A stretch of 48,954 nt of DNA from Oceanisphaera litoralis (GTDB taxonomy: Bacteria > Pseudomonadota > Gammaproteobacteria > Enterobacterales > Aeromonadaceae). Every line of letters begins with the position of its first letter. The stretch's first letter is position 1. Below are positions 7,878 through 15,732 of the stretch, one piece after another. The stretch lies in assembly GCF_016907015.1 (NCBI RefSeq), contig NZ_JAFBBE010000024.1, positions 1 to 48,954 on the forward strand, read 5' to 3'. A model generated the notes under the pieces. The model did no database searches. It was not told the DNA's origin and was given only the letters and a program-made list of their open reading frames with translations. The position numbers and the translations under genes were made by a program.

Positions 7878-8864
7878 TCAGGCGCGGTTAACCGGAAAGG
7901 CGATCACCTGCTCCAGACGGTCGGCGCCGAGCGCCAGCATAACGAGCCGATCTATGCCCAGCGCCACCCCGGCGCAGTCCGGCAGCCCGGCCTCCAGTGC
8001 CGCCAGCAGATAGTCATCCACCGGGCGGGTCGGCAAGCCCCGTTGTATCCGTTCCCGGTTATCCTGCTCGAACCGGCGGCGCTGCTCAGCCGCATCACTG
8101 AGCTCATGAAAGCCGTTGGCCAGTTCTATGCCTTTGAAGTAAACCTCGAACCGCTCCGCTACCCGGGCGTCTTGCGGGCTGATCCGGGCGAGTGCCGCCT
8201 GACTGGCGGGAAAGTGATAGACGAAACAAGGCACTGTCTGGCCGATACGGGGCTCGACCCCCAGTGCAAACAACAGCTGCAACAGGGTATCTCTGTGTTC
8301 TTCACGAGCCACCAGATCGTCGGCCCCCAGGCCCAGGCCGGCGGCTCGTAACTGCTCCAGGGAGCCGGTCAGCGGACACACACCCAGGGTATCGATAAAC
8401 GCCTGCTGGTAGCTGAGCCGCGTGGGGGCACCGCCCCCCAGCACCGTCTGCAGCACATCGGCCATTTCATCCATCAACTGGTGGTGATCGAAGCCGGGTC
8501 TATACCATTCCAGCATGGTAAATTCCGGGTTATGCAGCCGCCCGGACTCTTCATTACGGTAGGCCTTGCAGATCTGGTAGATGGCGCCGCTGCCCGCCGC
8601 CAGCAGCCGCTTCATGTGAAATTCCGGCGAGGTTTGCAGGTAAAGCGCCAGTCCCCGGGCCATGCCGGGGCCGACGAAACGGGTTTCGAAGTTATCCAGG
8701 TGAACGTCGGTCACGCCGGCACTGGCCAGGGTCGGGGTGTCGACTTCCAGCACGCCACGCTCGGCAAAGAAGCCGCGGATCCGCGCCAGCAGTCGGGCTC
8801 GTTGTTGTAGAAACGCAAGGGTGGCCGTGGGTGGCCAGGCAATCGAAGTCATGTGCGAGGTCAT
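7878..8864 (-). CDS. epmA: EpmA, EF-P (R)-beta-lysine ligase
   Basis: EpmA (PoxA/GenX/YjeA) is a truncated class II lysyl-tRNA synthetase that attaches (R)-beta-lysine to Lys34 of elongation factor P instead of charging tRNA. The sequence follows the family closely: [33 protein letters not shown] (motif 2 region), [43 protein letters not shown] and the motif 3 region [16 protein letters not shown]. It lacks the N-terminal anticodon-binding domain of real LysRS. About 328 residues are expected from the ATG at 8864; an ATG at 8852 also fits the family. It stands alone on the minus strand, but efp and epmB lie 2-3 kb away. Confidence 0.95.
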   Translation of the reverse strand: MTSHMTSIAWPPTATLAFLQQRARLLARIRGFFAERGVLEVDTPTLASAGVTDVHLDNFETRFVGPGMARGLALYLQTSPEFHMKRLLAAGSGAIYQICKAYRNEESGRLHNPEFTMLEWYRPGFDHHQLMDEMADVLQTVLGGGAPTRLSYQQAFIDTLGVCPLTGSLEQLRAAGLGLGADDLVAREEHRDTLLQLLFALGVEPRIGQTVPCFVYHFPASQAALARISPQDARVAERFEVYFKGIELANGFHELSDAAEQRRRFEQDNRERIQRGLPTRPVDDYLLAALEAGLPDCAGVALGIDRLVMLALGADRLEQVIAFPVNRA

Positions 8865-8920
8865 GTAAATGGCGCCCAAATAAGCGGATTTTACTCTTAA
8901 TGTGGGCGCTTGCCAGCTTA

Positions 8921-9104
8921 TAAGTAATCTTGCGTAACAGGTGTGGATGCAAGGATTGGTTTGCCTTTGTCGTCACCCTCGCGAAGGCGGGGGTCCAGTG
9001 TCTTTACAGGTGAACCGCAGTCTGAAAATTCTGCGCTACAGGCCCTGGATTCCCACCTTCGTGGGAATGACGACTGAACCACTCCTGTTATGCGGTATTA
9101 CTTA
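8921..9104 (+). repeat. 184-bp MITE-like element, copy A
   Basis: The element begins TAAGTAAT and ends ATTACTTA, with longer imperfect terminal inverted repeats (about TAAGTAAT..NGCRTAACAGGTGTGG). Inside is a second inverted pair, TCACCCTCGCGAAGGCGGG and its partner CCCACCTTCGTGGGAATGA. Copies B (45255-45438) and C (46381-46564, inverted) are also exactly 184 bp. Here the element is flanked by a 15-bp direct repeat, GCGCTTGCCAGCTTA, at 8906-8920 and 9111-9125; the right copy contains the stop codon of the VOC gene. It has no coding capacity. Confidence 0.75.
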
Positions 9105-9122
9105 ATGCAGGCGCTTGCCAGC

Positions 9123-9521
9123 TTAGCGGGCGCCTTTCAGCTCTATCTGATTCCCTTCCGGATCGAACAGATAAACCGAAAGGCCTTCCCCCTCCGCACC
9201 GTAACGCATGACCGGCGTATCGATGATCACCCCGTTCAGCGCGAGATAGGTACAGAGAGAGTCCACATCGAAAGGTTCGATTCTCAGGCAGAAGTGATCC
9301 ATGTTGGCCTTGCACCGATCGGGGGCTTCACCGTCCCCTCCCAGCGGGCCACGAATATCGACCAGATCGATAAGCTGCTCTCCGGCCCGCAGCTGATAGA
9401 GGCCGATGTCACTTTTTTCCCGCTCCAGACTGCAACCAAGAATACGACAGTAAAAATCCAGCATCCGCGCCGGCTGCCTCACCCTCAGTACCAGATGATC
9501 CAGCCCCAGTATCTTGAACAT
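9123..9521 (-). CDS. VOC (glyoxalase/fosfomycin-resistance fold) family protein
   Basis: This 132-residue single-domain protein carries the paired beta-alpha-beta-beta-beta modules of the vicinal-oxygen-chelate superfamily. HLVLRV (residue 9) opens the first module with a histidine ligand, DFYCRILGC follows, MDHFCLRIE opens the second module, and FDPEGNQIELKG supplies the terminal glutamate. These are the usual metal ligands, so it is probably a metal-dependent lyase, dioxygenase or thiol transferase; the substrate cannot be told from sequence. It is monocistronic, with MITE copy A directly downstream of its stop. Confident on the fold, not on the reaction. Confidence 0.85.
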   Translation of the reverse strand: MFKILGLDHLVLRVRQPARMLDFYCRILGCSLEREKSDIGLYQLRAGEQLIDLVDIRGPLGGDGEAPDRCKANMDHFCLRIEPFDVDSLCTYLALNGVIIDTPVMRYGAEGEGLSVYLFDPEGNQIELKGAR

Positions 9522-9674
9522 AACGAAACCCTCCCTGCCAGGATGCTAACAGCATGACGCAAGATCGTACAAAATAACAGCACCCTTCCGTTTCGGCGGT
9601 CTTCATGGCTTCTCTTCAGGGTCAGGCCGGACCTGATTCATCCGACATAATTATTGAACAATGAGTCAGGATTG

Positions 9675-9740
9675 TTGCAAAAAGTTTTCAGCGGCATAGA
9701 ATGCTGAAAACCGGGGGCCTAAGAAACCCCCGGTTTTTTT
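9675..9740 (+). promoter_or_regulatory. guaC promoter and leader hairpin (terminator-like attenuator)
   Basis: TTGCAA (9675-9680) and TAGAAT (9697-9702) with a 16-base spacer make a good sigma-70 promoter. Transcription would begin near 9709, where AACCGGGGG (9709-9717) pairs with CCCCCGGTT (9727-9735) and is followed by seven T residues (9734-9740). That is a textbook intrinsic terminator, 27 bp before the guaC start codon. The gene on its left reads away from it, so it does not serve an upstream gene. A second inverted repeat, GTTTTCAGC...GCTGAAAAC, overlaps its left arm by three bases; this would form only in a longer transcript from a more distant promoter. Confidence 0.55.
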
Positions 9741-9767
9741 GTGCCTGTCACTTATCGAGGTAATACC

Positions 9768-10811
9768 ATGCGTATCGAAGAAGACTTGAAACTGGGCTTT
9801 AGTGATGTGCTGTTTCGACCCAAGCGCTCTACGCTCAACAGCCGTTCTCAGGTAGAGCTTGGCCGCGAATTCGTTTTCAAACATTCGGGTCGTCGCTGGT
9901 CTGGCGTGCCGGTTATTGCCGCCAACATGGATACCGTGGCCACCTTCGCCATGGCACGCGCTCTGGCCCGGCATCAGATGCTGACCGCGGTACACAAGCA
10001 TTACTCCGTGGCCGAGTGGCAGGCATTTGTTCAGCAAGCAAGTCCGGATGTGCTGCAGCACGTCATCGTCTCCAGCGGCACCTCCGAAAAAGACTTCGAG
10101 AAACTGCAGCAGATACTGACGTTGTCGGATCAGCTCGCCTTTATCTGTATCGATGTGGCCAACGGTTACAGCGAACACTTCACTGCCTTTGTCGGCAAGG
10201 CGCGCAAACAGTGGCCCCGCCACACCATCATCGCCGGTAATGTGGTGACCGGCGAAATGGTGGAAGAGTTGATCCTGTCCGGTGCCGATATCATCAAGGT
10301 CGGCATAGGCCCGGGTTCCGTCTGCACCACCCGGGTTAAAACCGGCGTCGGCTACCCGCAGCTGTCGGCCATTATCGAATGCGCCGATGCGGCTCACGGT
10401 CTGGGTGGCCAGATCATCGGCGATGGCGGCTGCACCTGCCCCGGCGATGTGGCCAAGGCCTTCGGTGGCGGTGCCGACTTCGTGATGCTGGGCGGTATGC
10501 TGGCGGCGCACGAAGAATGCGGCGGCGAGCTGGTCGAGCGCGATGGCAAGACCTTCATGACGTTCTATGGCATGAGCTCTTCCAGCGCCATGGAAAAACA
10601 CGCCGGCGGCGTAGCCAGGTACAGAGCCGCAGAAGGCAAAACCGTCGAGCTGGCCTATCGCGGCCCGGTGGAAGACACCATTCAGGACATTCTGGGCGGC
10701 GTGCGTTCAACCTGTACCTATGTGGGTGCCCAGTATCTGAAGGAGCTGACCAAGCGCACCACCTTCATCCGGGTGCGGGAGCAGGAAAACAACGTTTACG
10801 GCAAGGAGTAA
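9768..10811 (+). CDS. guaC: GMP reductase
   Basis: GuaC reduces GMP to IMP and ammonia with NADPH, returning guanine nucleotides to the adenine branch of purine metabolism. The protein is 347 residues, the standard length, from the ATG at 9768 with GAGG eight bases upstream. Family marks are [13 protein letters not shown] at the N-terminus, [13 protein letters not shown], the catalytic loop [11 protein letters not shown] with the active cysteine, [31 protein letters not shown], and the flap [16 protein letters not shown]. It has no CBS domains, which distinguishes it from IMP dehydrogenase. It appears monocistronic, with a leader hairpin upstream and a strong bidirectional terminator downstream. 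Confidence 0.97.
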   Translation: MRIEEDLKLGFSDVLFRPKRSTLNSRSQVELGREFVFKHSGRRWSGVPVIAANMDTVATFAMARALARHQMLTAVHKHYSVAEWQAFVQQASPDVLQHVIVSSGTSEKDFEKLQQILTLSDQLAFICIDVANGYSEHFTAFVGKARKQWPRHTIIAGNVVTGEMVEELILSGADIIKVGIGPGSVCTTRVKTGVGYPQLSAIIECADAAHGLGGQIIGDGGCTCPGDVAKAFGGGADFVMLGGMLAAHEECGGELVERDGKTFMTFYGMSSSSAMEKHAGGVARYRAAEGKTVELAYRGPVEDTIQDILGGVRSTCTYVGAQYLKELTKRTTFIRVREQENNVYGKE

Positions 10812-10815
10812 GTCG

Positions 10816-10878
10816 TGAGGAGTGAGGAGTGAAGGGTTAAACATGTTTTCCCCTCACTCCTTACGCTTCACTCCTCAC
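10816..10878. repeat. Palindromic repeat GTGAGGAGTGA...TCACTCCTCAC
   Basis: Arms beginning GTGAGGAGTGA and ending TCACTCCTCAC form an imperfect inverted repeat of about 63 bp just after guaC. A related copy lies at 32683-32745 after the DUF2970 gene. Both sit directly behind gene ends, like REP-type elements. Confidence 0.5.
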
Positions 10879-10934
10879 CGCTTTGCTCAATAAAAAACGG
10901 CGCCAAAAGGCGCCGTTTTTTATTGAGCAAAGCG
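10879..10934. terminator. Bidirectional terminator between guaC and efp
   Basis: Two perfectly complementary 26-base arms (10879-10904 and 10909-10934) surround an AAAA loop. The GC core CGGCGCC/GGCGCCG is flanked by A6 and T6 runs, so it works for both guaC (+) and efp (-). Confidence 0.9.
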
Positions 10935-10940
10935 TCAGGC

Positions 10941-11507
10941 TTACTTCACGCGGGAAACGTATTCACCGGAGCGAGTATCCACCTTCAGCACTTCACCAAT
11001 CTGGATGAACAGCGGCACCCGTACTACGGCGCCGGTGCTCAGGGTAGCGGGCTTGCCGCCGGTACCGGCGGTGTCACCTTTCAGGCCCGGATCGGTTTCC
11101 ACCACTTCCAGTTCGACGAAGTTGGGCGGGGTGACGGAAATCGCGGCACCGTTCCACAGGGTCAGGGTGCACACGTCCTGCTCTTTCAGCCAGAGTTTGG
11201 CATCGGAAACGGCTTTCTCGTCGGCGGCCAGCTGCTCGAAGGTCTCGTTGTTCATGAAGTGATAGAACTCGCCGTCGTTGTACAGGTAGGCCAGTTCCAT
11301 GTCCACCACGTCGGCGGCTTCCACCGTTTCACCGGACTTGAAGGTTTTTTCCAGCATCTTGCCGTTGAGCAGACGGCGGATCTTCACGCGGCTGAACGCC
11401 TGGCCCTTACCGGGCTTGACGAATTCGTTTTCGACAATGGCACAGGGCTCGCCATCCAGCATAATCTTTAGGCCGGCACGGAAATCATTGGTACTATAAG
11501 AGGCCAT
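10941..11507 (-). CDS. efp: Elongation factor P
   Basis: EF-P enters stalled ribosomes and promotes peptide bonds at polyproline stretches. The protein is 188 residues with the expected three beta-barrel domains. The modification site is VKPGKGQAF with Lys34 at the tip, the exact target of EpmA. The C-terminal signature ([27 protein letters not shown]) is complete. The ATG at 11507 is preceded by GAGGG. It is divergent from epmB with as little as 9 bp between start codons, so its promoter must overlap the 5' end of epmB or the epmB start lies further in. Confidence 0.98.
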   Translation of the reverse strand: MASYSTNDFRAGLKIMLDGEPCAIVENEFVKPGKGQAFSRVKIRRLLNGKMLEKTFKSGETVEAADVVDMELAYLYNDGEFYHFMNNETFEQLAADEKAVSDAKLWLKEQDVCTLTLWNGAAISVTPPNFVELEVVETDPGLKGDTAGTGGKPATLSTGAVVRVPLFIQIGEVLKVDTRSGEYVSRVK

Positions 11508-11516
11508 TTTACCCTC

Positions 11517-12575
11517 GTGAGTTTGACAGAGTTGCAGAAAATGCCGGCAATGATACCCCTAAATGGGGGCGATTTACATAATAACTGGCAAAAAGAACTT
11601 GCCCGCGCCTTTACCTCTCCCGAACAGCTGTTGCACTACCTGCAGATTGACGCTGCCCCCTGGCAGTCGGGCTTTCGGGCCCGGCGGCTGTTTCCGATGC
11701 GGGTGCCCCGCCCCTTTGCCGACAAGATGCGTCCGGGTGACGCCCGGGATCCGCTGCTGCGTCAGGTGCTGCCCTTGGGGGAAGAATTCGAGCAGGTGCC
11801 CGGCTTTGTCACCGACCCGCTCGACGAGCACCACAGCGCCCTGCCCGGCCTGTTGCACAAGTATGAATCCCGGGTACTGCTGGTGGTGCGCGGCGGCTGT
11901 GCGGTGAACTGCCGCTACTGCTTTCGTCGTCACTTTCCCTATGCGGACAACAGCCCGGGTCGGGAAGGCTGGCATGAGGCGCTGGACTATATCGCCGCCC
12001 ATGCCGAGATCAACGAAGTGATCCTCTCCGGCGGCGATCCCCTGATGGCCAGGGACGAACATCTCGACCGCCTGATCACCGGCCTGGAAGCCATACCTCA
12101 TCTGAAACGACTGCGCATCCATAGCCGGCTGCCGGTGGTGATTCCGACCCGATTGACCGCAGCGTTGCAGCAACGACTAAGCGACAGTCGTCTGCAGGCG
12201 GTGATGGTGTTGCATATCAACCATGCCAATGAAATCGACGACGAGCTGGCAGCCCGGCTTGCTCCCTGGCGCCAGGCCGGTATTACCCTGCTCAACCAGA
12301 GTGTGCTGCTGGCCGGGGTGAATGATAACACCGAGGCCCTGTGCCAGCTGTCGGAGCGGTTGTTCGAAGCCGGGGTGCTGCCCTATTATCTGCATCAGCT
12401 GGACAAGGTCGCGGGCGCCGCCCACTTTGCGGTGGATGATAATGAAGCCACCGCCCTGCTGGCCGCCATGCTGGCTCGGCTGCCCGGCTTTCTGGTCCCC
12501 AGGCTGGTCCGCGAAATCGGCGGCGAACACAGCAAGACGCCCATCGATCTGGGTCTTGAACCGAACCGACATTAA
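11517..12575 (+). CDS. epmB: EpmB, EF-P-modifying lysine 2,3-aminomutase
   Basis: EpmB (YjeK) is a radical-SAM, PLP-dependent enzyme that turns L-lysine into (R)-beta-lysine for EpmA. The cluster motif CAVNCRYC (C128, C132, C135 counted from the GTG) is intact. [59 protein letters not shown] and [11 protein letters not shown] are all family-typical. The GTG at 11517 gives 352 residues; ATGs at 11541 or 11550 would give a length nearer to the E. coli protein and more promoter space for efp. The lysine-binding PLP site of large aminomutases is kept near the C-terminus. Confidence 0.95.
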   Translation: MSLTELQKMPAMIPLNGGDLHNNWQKELARAFTSPEQLLHYLQIDAAPWQSGFRARRLFPMRVPRPFADKMRPGDARDPLLRQVLPLGEEFEQVPGFVTDPLDEHHSALPGLLHKYESRVLLVVRGGCAVNCRYCFRRHFPYADNSPGREGWHEALDYIAAHAEINEVILSGGDPLMARDEHLDRLITGLEAIPHLKRLRIHSRLPVVIPTRLTAALQQRLSDSRLQAVMVLHINHANEIDDELAARLAPWRQAGITLLNQSVLLAGVNDNTEALCQLSERLFEAGVLPYYLHQLDKVAGAAHFAVDDNEATALLAAMLARLPGFLVPRLVREIGGEHSKTPIDLGLEPNRH

Positions 12576-12589
12576 CAAAAGGAACAGAT

Positions 12590-12898
12590 ATGCACGATTC
12601 CGTTACCGCAAAACTGAACGACACCCTGAAAGAGCTGTATCACCAGGCAATTGATGCGGACAAGAAACTGGCCGAGCTGCGCACCCGCGGCCAGGCCAAA
12701 TTCAGCGCCGTGCTGCGGGAAGACAGCCAGTTCATCACCCACGCGGATCATTTCATGCCTTATGTGGCCGAACTGGCGGAAGAGCTGGAACTGCTGCAAA
12801 CGGCCACCGATGAGGAATATCAGGATTTGTTGTCACGCATGGTGCACAAAATCCAGCTGCTGGCCGAAACCCTCAGCCAGTTCGTCCGCCTGTCCTGA
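12590..12898 (+). CDS. Small helical protein, possibly PriC-like
   Basis: This 102-residue, mostly helical acidic protein starts 14 bp after the epmB stop with an AGGAACAG ribosome binding site, so the two are co-transcribed. The pattern FITHADHFMPYVAELAEELELL, then LLSRMVHKIQLLAETL, is reminiscent of the primosomal protein PriC, which helps reload the replicative helicase, but I see no decisive motif. It has no signal peptide or membrane segment. The gene is convergent with the GGDEF/EAL gene, only 21 bp apart, with no strong terminator between them. Confidence 0.65.
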   Translation: MHDSVTAKLNDTLKELYHQAIDADKKLAELRTRGQAKFSAVLREDSQFITHADHFMPYVAELAEELELLQTATDEEYQDLLSRMVHKIQLLAETLSQFVRLS

Positions 12899-12919
12899 TC
12901 ATCGAGGCCGCGCCGCCGG

Positions 12920-14854
12920 CTACCGAGGCTGGCGGTGCCTGAGCCAGCTGCCCACTTCCTCCGCCGACAAGACCTCGCCGACCGCGTCCCCCTGCACCAG
13001 CAACGGCTGGCCCATCTCTTCCAGCACCTCAAGCTCCGCCGCATGCTGGACGCCGCAGCAAATCAGCGGTTGCTGCAGTACCCGGGCCAGAGCAAACAGG
13101 GTCTTCAGCCGGCGGCGAGGCTCTCCCTCACGTTCAATACCGCTGCAGAAGGTGGCATCCAGCTTCAGCCAGCTTATGGGTAGCTGCGACAGGGTTCCCC
13201 AGGCCGAGCAACCGCTGCCGAACTCGGTCAAGGCCATGCGAATGCCTGCCGCCCGGAGCCCTGCCATCACGGCCAGCGTCTCACGGCTATCCTGCGTCAC
13301 CATGTCTTCATCGATATCCAGCACCAGCGCGTCGGTCGAGAGCCCGTGCTGTCGTAACACCGGCAGGATGACTTGCTCCAGCCCGGGCCGAAACAGCGCC
13401 GGTGGCACCTGCAGGCTGACAAACAACGAGGAAGCGCCCGGTTCTTGCCATCCGGGCAGCTGCCGACAGATCTGCTGCAGCAGCCACATAAACAACCGTT
13501 CCGACAATTGGTATTGTTCGGTGACCCGAATCAGCTCCGTCGTCGAAATGATCCCGAAGCCCGGATGATGCCAGCTCCACAGCGCTTGCAGCCCACGACA
13601 GAGACCAGAGGGCCATTCGATCAGAGGCTGTAATTGCAGACTCAGGTTGCTACTGTCCAGCGCCGCCGGCAGATCCCGTGCCAGCTGATGGCGACGCGAC
13701 ATCTCCTTCAGCAGGGAAGGATCGAAAAAGACATAAGGCAGCCGCTCCCGCCGGCACAATGCCAGTGCCAGCTCCCCCCGGGCCAGCAGATCCACCAGAT
13801 TGTCCGCATCTGCCGGATAAAGCACCACGCCCATGATGGGCGTCATGTAAAAATCGTGGGCATCGATGGAGATCTTGTCGGCCAGCGCCTGACGAAAACG
13901 GGACAGCTGTGCCCGCACCTCCTCCAGCGACACCACGCCCCGGCCCACCACCACCACTTTTTCCTGCCAGGGCAGTGCAATAAACTCGTGAGCTTGCAGG
14001 CTCTGCTGCAGATGCCGGCTGAATGCCTGCAGCAGGCGGTCCGCCACCTCAAACCCGAAACGGTGATGGTATTCGGGTAAATCTTTCAATTCCAGCACCG
14101 TCACACTGAAGGGCGTTTTCTGTTCGATCATCGGCGCTGTGCCTCGTTGCAAGGCGAAACGATTGGGTAGTCCGGTCAGCGGATCCCGCAGTTGCTGAAT
14201 CCAGTAACGCCGCAGCTCCCGCAACAACAGCAGCAGCAGCAACGCGAAGGTAATGAAGAGGCTGACTATCTGGATAGAAAGCCGCTTGCCCAACTGGCGG
14301 TAAGCCTGATCATACTGCGCATAAAATCGCACATTGTCATGCATGCTGGCGGTCACGGTACGCGATAACGGCTCCAGGTAGGGGGTCAGCTCGGCCAGTA
14401 TAAAACGATAATCCGGTGAGCCGGGTTGCAGGTCGGCCACTTGCTGCTCCACCCCCCGCACCCGAGTATCAATCTGCCCGACCAACAGCCATAGGTCGGG
14501 CCGATCACCGAGGCTATCCCTGAGCGGGCTGTTCAGCAGTATCGGGATCCGGCTCCAGAGAATATCGTAACGCAGTGCCAGTTCATCCTGACCGATGGCC
14601 CCGGCATGCAACAGTCGCACCGCATCCAGAAAACGCCCCATCTCCTGCCGCAGTTGCATAAACGACCAGGGCACCTCGTAGGTTCGTTGTTCGAGCAGGG
14701 TATTGTGCTGACGAATATTCATCAGGGTATGAGTTGCAGCACTGCCAAGTATGATCATGCCCAGCAGCAAGAGGCCACCGATAACAAACTTGAAGGGGTG
14801 TACACGGCTACACAGGCCGGCCGCGCGAAGCGATAAAGGTAACAAATGTCTCAT
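12920..14854 (-). CDS. Membrane protein with degenerate GGDEF and EAL domains
   Basis: This 644-residue protein has a transmembrane helix at about 22-42, a periplasmic helical sensor region up to about 190, a second transmembrane helix at about 193-212, and then cytoplasmic GGDEF and EAL domains. DPLTGLPNR (224-232) opens the GGDEF domain, but the GGDEF motif itself is replaced by LPWQEKV near 294-300. The EAL signature reads LQALWSWHHP, with glutamine for the metal-binding glutamate. Both active sites therefore look dead, and the protein is more likely a c-di-GMP or RNA-turnover regulator than an enzyme. CsrD of E. coli, which has similar length and layout and is also degenerate, is a precedent, though its genomic setting differs. 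It overlaps the upstream molybdopterin-domain gene by 4 bp, so the two are translationally coupled. Confidence 0.88.
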   Translation of the reverse strand: MRHLLPLSLRAAGLCSRVHPFKFVIGGLLLLGMIILGSAATHTLMNIRQHNTLLEQRTYEVPWSFMQLRQEMGRFLDAVRLLHAGAIGQDELALRYDILWSRIPILLNSPLRDSLGDRPDLWLLVGQIDTRVRGVEQQVADLQPGSPDYRFILAELTPYLEPLSRTVTASMHDNVRFYAQYDQAYRQLGKRLSIQIVSLFITFALLLLLLLRELRRYWIQQLRDPLTGLPNRFALQRGTAPMIEQKTPFSVTVLELKDLPEYHHRFGFEVADRLLQAFSRHLQQSLQAHEFIALPWQEKVVVVGRGVVSLEEVRAQLSRFRQALADKISIDAHDFYMTPIMGVVLYPADADNLVDLLARGELALALCRRERLPYVFFDPSLLKEMSRRHQLARDLPAALDSSNLSLQLQPLIEWPSGLCRGLQALWSWHHPGFGIISTTELIRVTEQYQLSERLFMWLLQQICRQLPGWQEPGASSLFVSLQVPPALFRPGLEQVILPVLRQHGLSTDALVLDIDEDMVTQDSRETLAVMAGLRAAGIRMALTEFGSGCSAWGTLSQLPISWLKLDATFCSGIEREGEPRRRLKTLFALARVLQQPLICCGVQHAAELEVLEEMGQPLLVQGDAVGEVLSAEEVGSWLRHRQPR

Positions 14855-15351
14855 TCAGGCTCCGATAGTACCCGGATCACCCGGAGCTGCCAGGCCATAA
14901 AATGCAAGAAGTCGGCCTGCCGCACCCTGGGCACAGCATCATAGGGCAGCATCAGCCACAAGGGGCCTTTATTGCGACGACTTATCACCTTCCCATCGTC
15001 CTGCCAGGCGAGAATGGGTGCAAAGGGGCTGACCTGTGGCCAGTCGACGGCCACACTGAAGCCGTTCAGGGACTCCAGATACAGGGTAGCCACGCGGCGA
15101 TGGCCGAACAGTCGTGCCATCAGCCGGTTCAGATCCACCCCTCGGTAGTGATGCGGCCTGTTTACCCAGGGATGGACAGTGGTGATATCGGACTGGGGCA
15201 TGGCCTGCAATTCGCTCAGAGTGAAGTCCAGCCGCTCAAATTGCCGCTCATCGAGTCGGATATCCCCGAACAGGGTCAGCACTACCGGCTCCGTCGCCTG
15301 GGCTTGCCAGGACCACAGCAGCAACATCAGTATTCTGCCCATCAGTTTCAT
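14851..15351 (-). CDS. Periplasmic protein with oxidoreductase molybdopterin-binding-like domain
   Basis: This 166-residue protein has a cleavable signal peptide (MKLMGRILMLLLWSWQAQA). The mature part resembles the small molybdopterin-binding fold: FTLSELQAMPQSDITT, YRGVDLNRLM, ESLNGFSVAVDWPQV, KGPLWLMLPYD. The conserved cysteine that ligates molybdenum in sulfite-oxidase relatives is missing (the mature chain has no cysteine), so a ligand-sensing rather than catalytic role is likely. Its stop overlaps the start of the degenerate GGDEF/EAL protein. That pairing suggests it feeds a periplasmic signal to the sensor region of the partner; this is an inference from context. Confidence 0.75.
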   Translation of the reverse strand: MKLMGRILMLLLWSWQAQATEPVVLTLFGDIRLDERQFERLDFTLSELQAMPQSDITTVHPWVNRPHHYRGVDLNRLMARLFGHRRVATLYLESLNGFSVAVDWPQVSPFAPILAWQDDGKVISRRNKGPLWLMLPYDAVPRVRQADFLHFMAWQLRVIRVLSEPE

Positions 15352-15506
15352 TACCGCTTCTCCTTAACACCGACAGGCCGGATATCCCCTTCGAAGGAAT
15401 AACATAATGCTTCAAGTGAATACCATCATACCTAAATCATTGAGTCAGACTGAAGTGTAATTGAGTAATAACACTGTTCATTACGATATTTTCAGCATAT
15501 AAAATT

Positions 15507-15535
15507 AAAAAACCGGGCACAGAGGCCCGGTTTTT
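15507..15535. terminator. Orphan bidirectional terminator
   Basis: An A-rich arm ending CCGGGC (15513-15518) pairs with GCCCGG (15525-15530) and runs into TTTTT. No gene points into it: the gene on the left starts at 15351 and reads left, and the transposase on the right reads right. It probably served a gene now lost. Confidence 0.7.
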
Positions 15536-15614
15536 GAATTATGGTCTGTTCAGCGAACAGGAAGTATAGATGTGATTCAAATGTCGGGTAGCAGCAGTGC
15601 ATTACTGCACCGCC

Positions 15615-15674
15615 GCCCCCTAAGAACCGTACGTGCGAGTTTCCCCGCATACGGCTCAAGCCTTCATAAGCCCC
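15615..15674 (-). other. Group II intron remnant (RNA segment only)
   Basis: On the minus strand this segment reads like a conserved stretch of bacterial group II introns: GAGCCGTATGCGGGGAAACT followed by CGCACGTACGGTTCTTAGG, which can fold as a hairpin. No reverse transcriptase frame or complete intron domains surround it, so it is a scrap. The rest of 15536-15732 holds nothing else that I recognise. Confidence 0.5.
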
Positions 15675-15732
15675 TGCTAATACAGGGACCAGCGACTTTA
15701 CCTCAATCAGGATCGGAACAGCGCTCGCAACG

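Noticed and set aside
8921-9104. CRISPR repeats
   Set aside because: The repeated blocks are single dispersed 184-bp units in both orientations, not short repeats with regular spacers.
9675-9767. Known purine riboswitch upstream of guaC
   Set aside because: The short leader lacks the three-way junction and conserved loop sequences of purine aptamers; only a terminator hairpin is visible.
9666-10601. Long minus-strand open frame opposite guaC
   Set aside because: It is the antisense shadow of a strongly conserved gene; low-complexity His/Gly/Ala composition and no start signal.
12651-13568. 305-codon plus-strand frame across the small helical gene and the GGDEF/EAL gene
   Set aside because: It runs out of frame through one real gene and antisense through another; Ser/Cys/Pro-rich composition shows that it is not coding.
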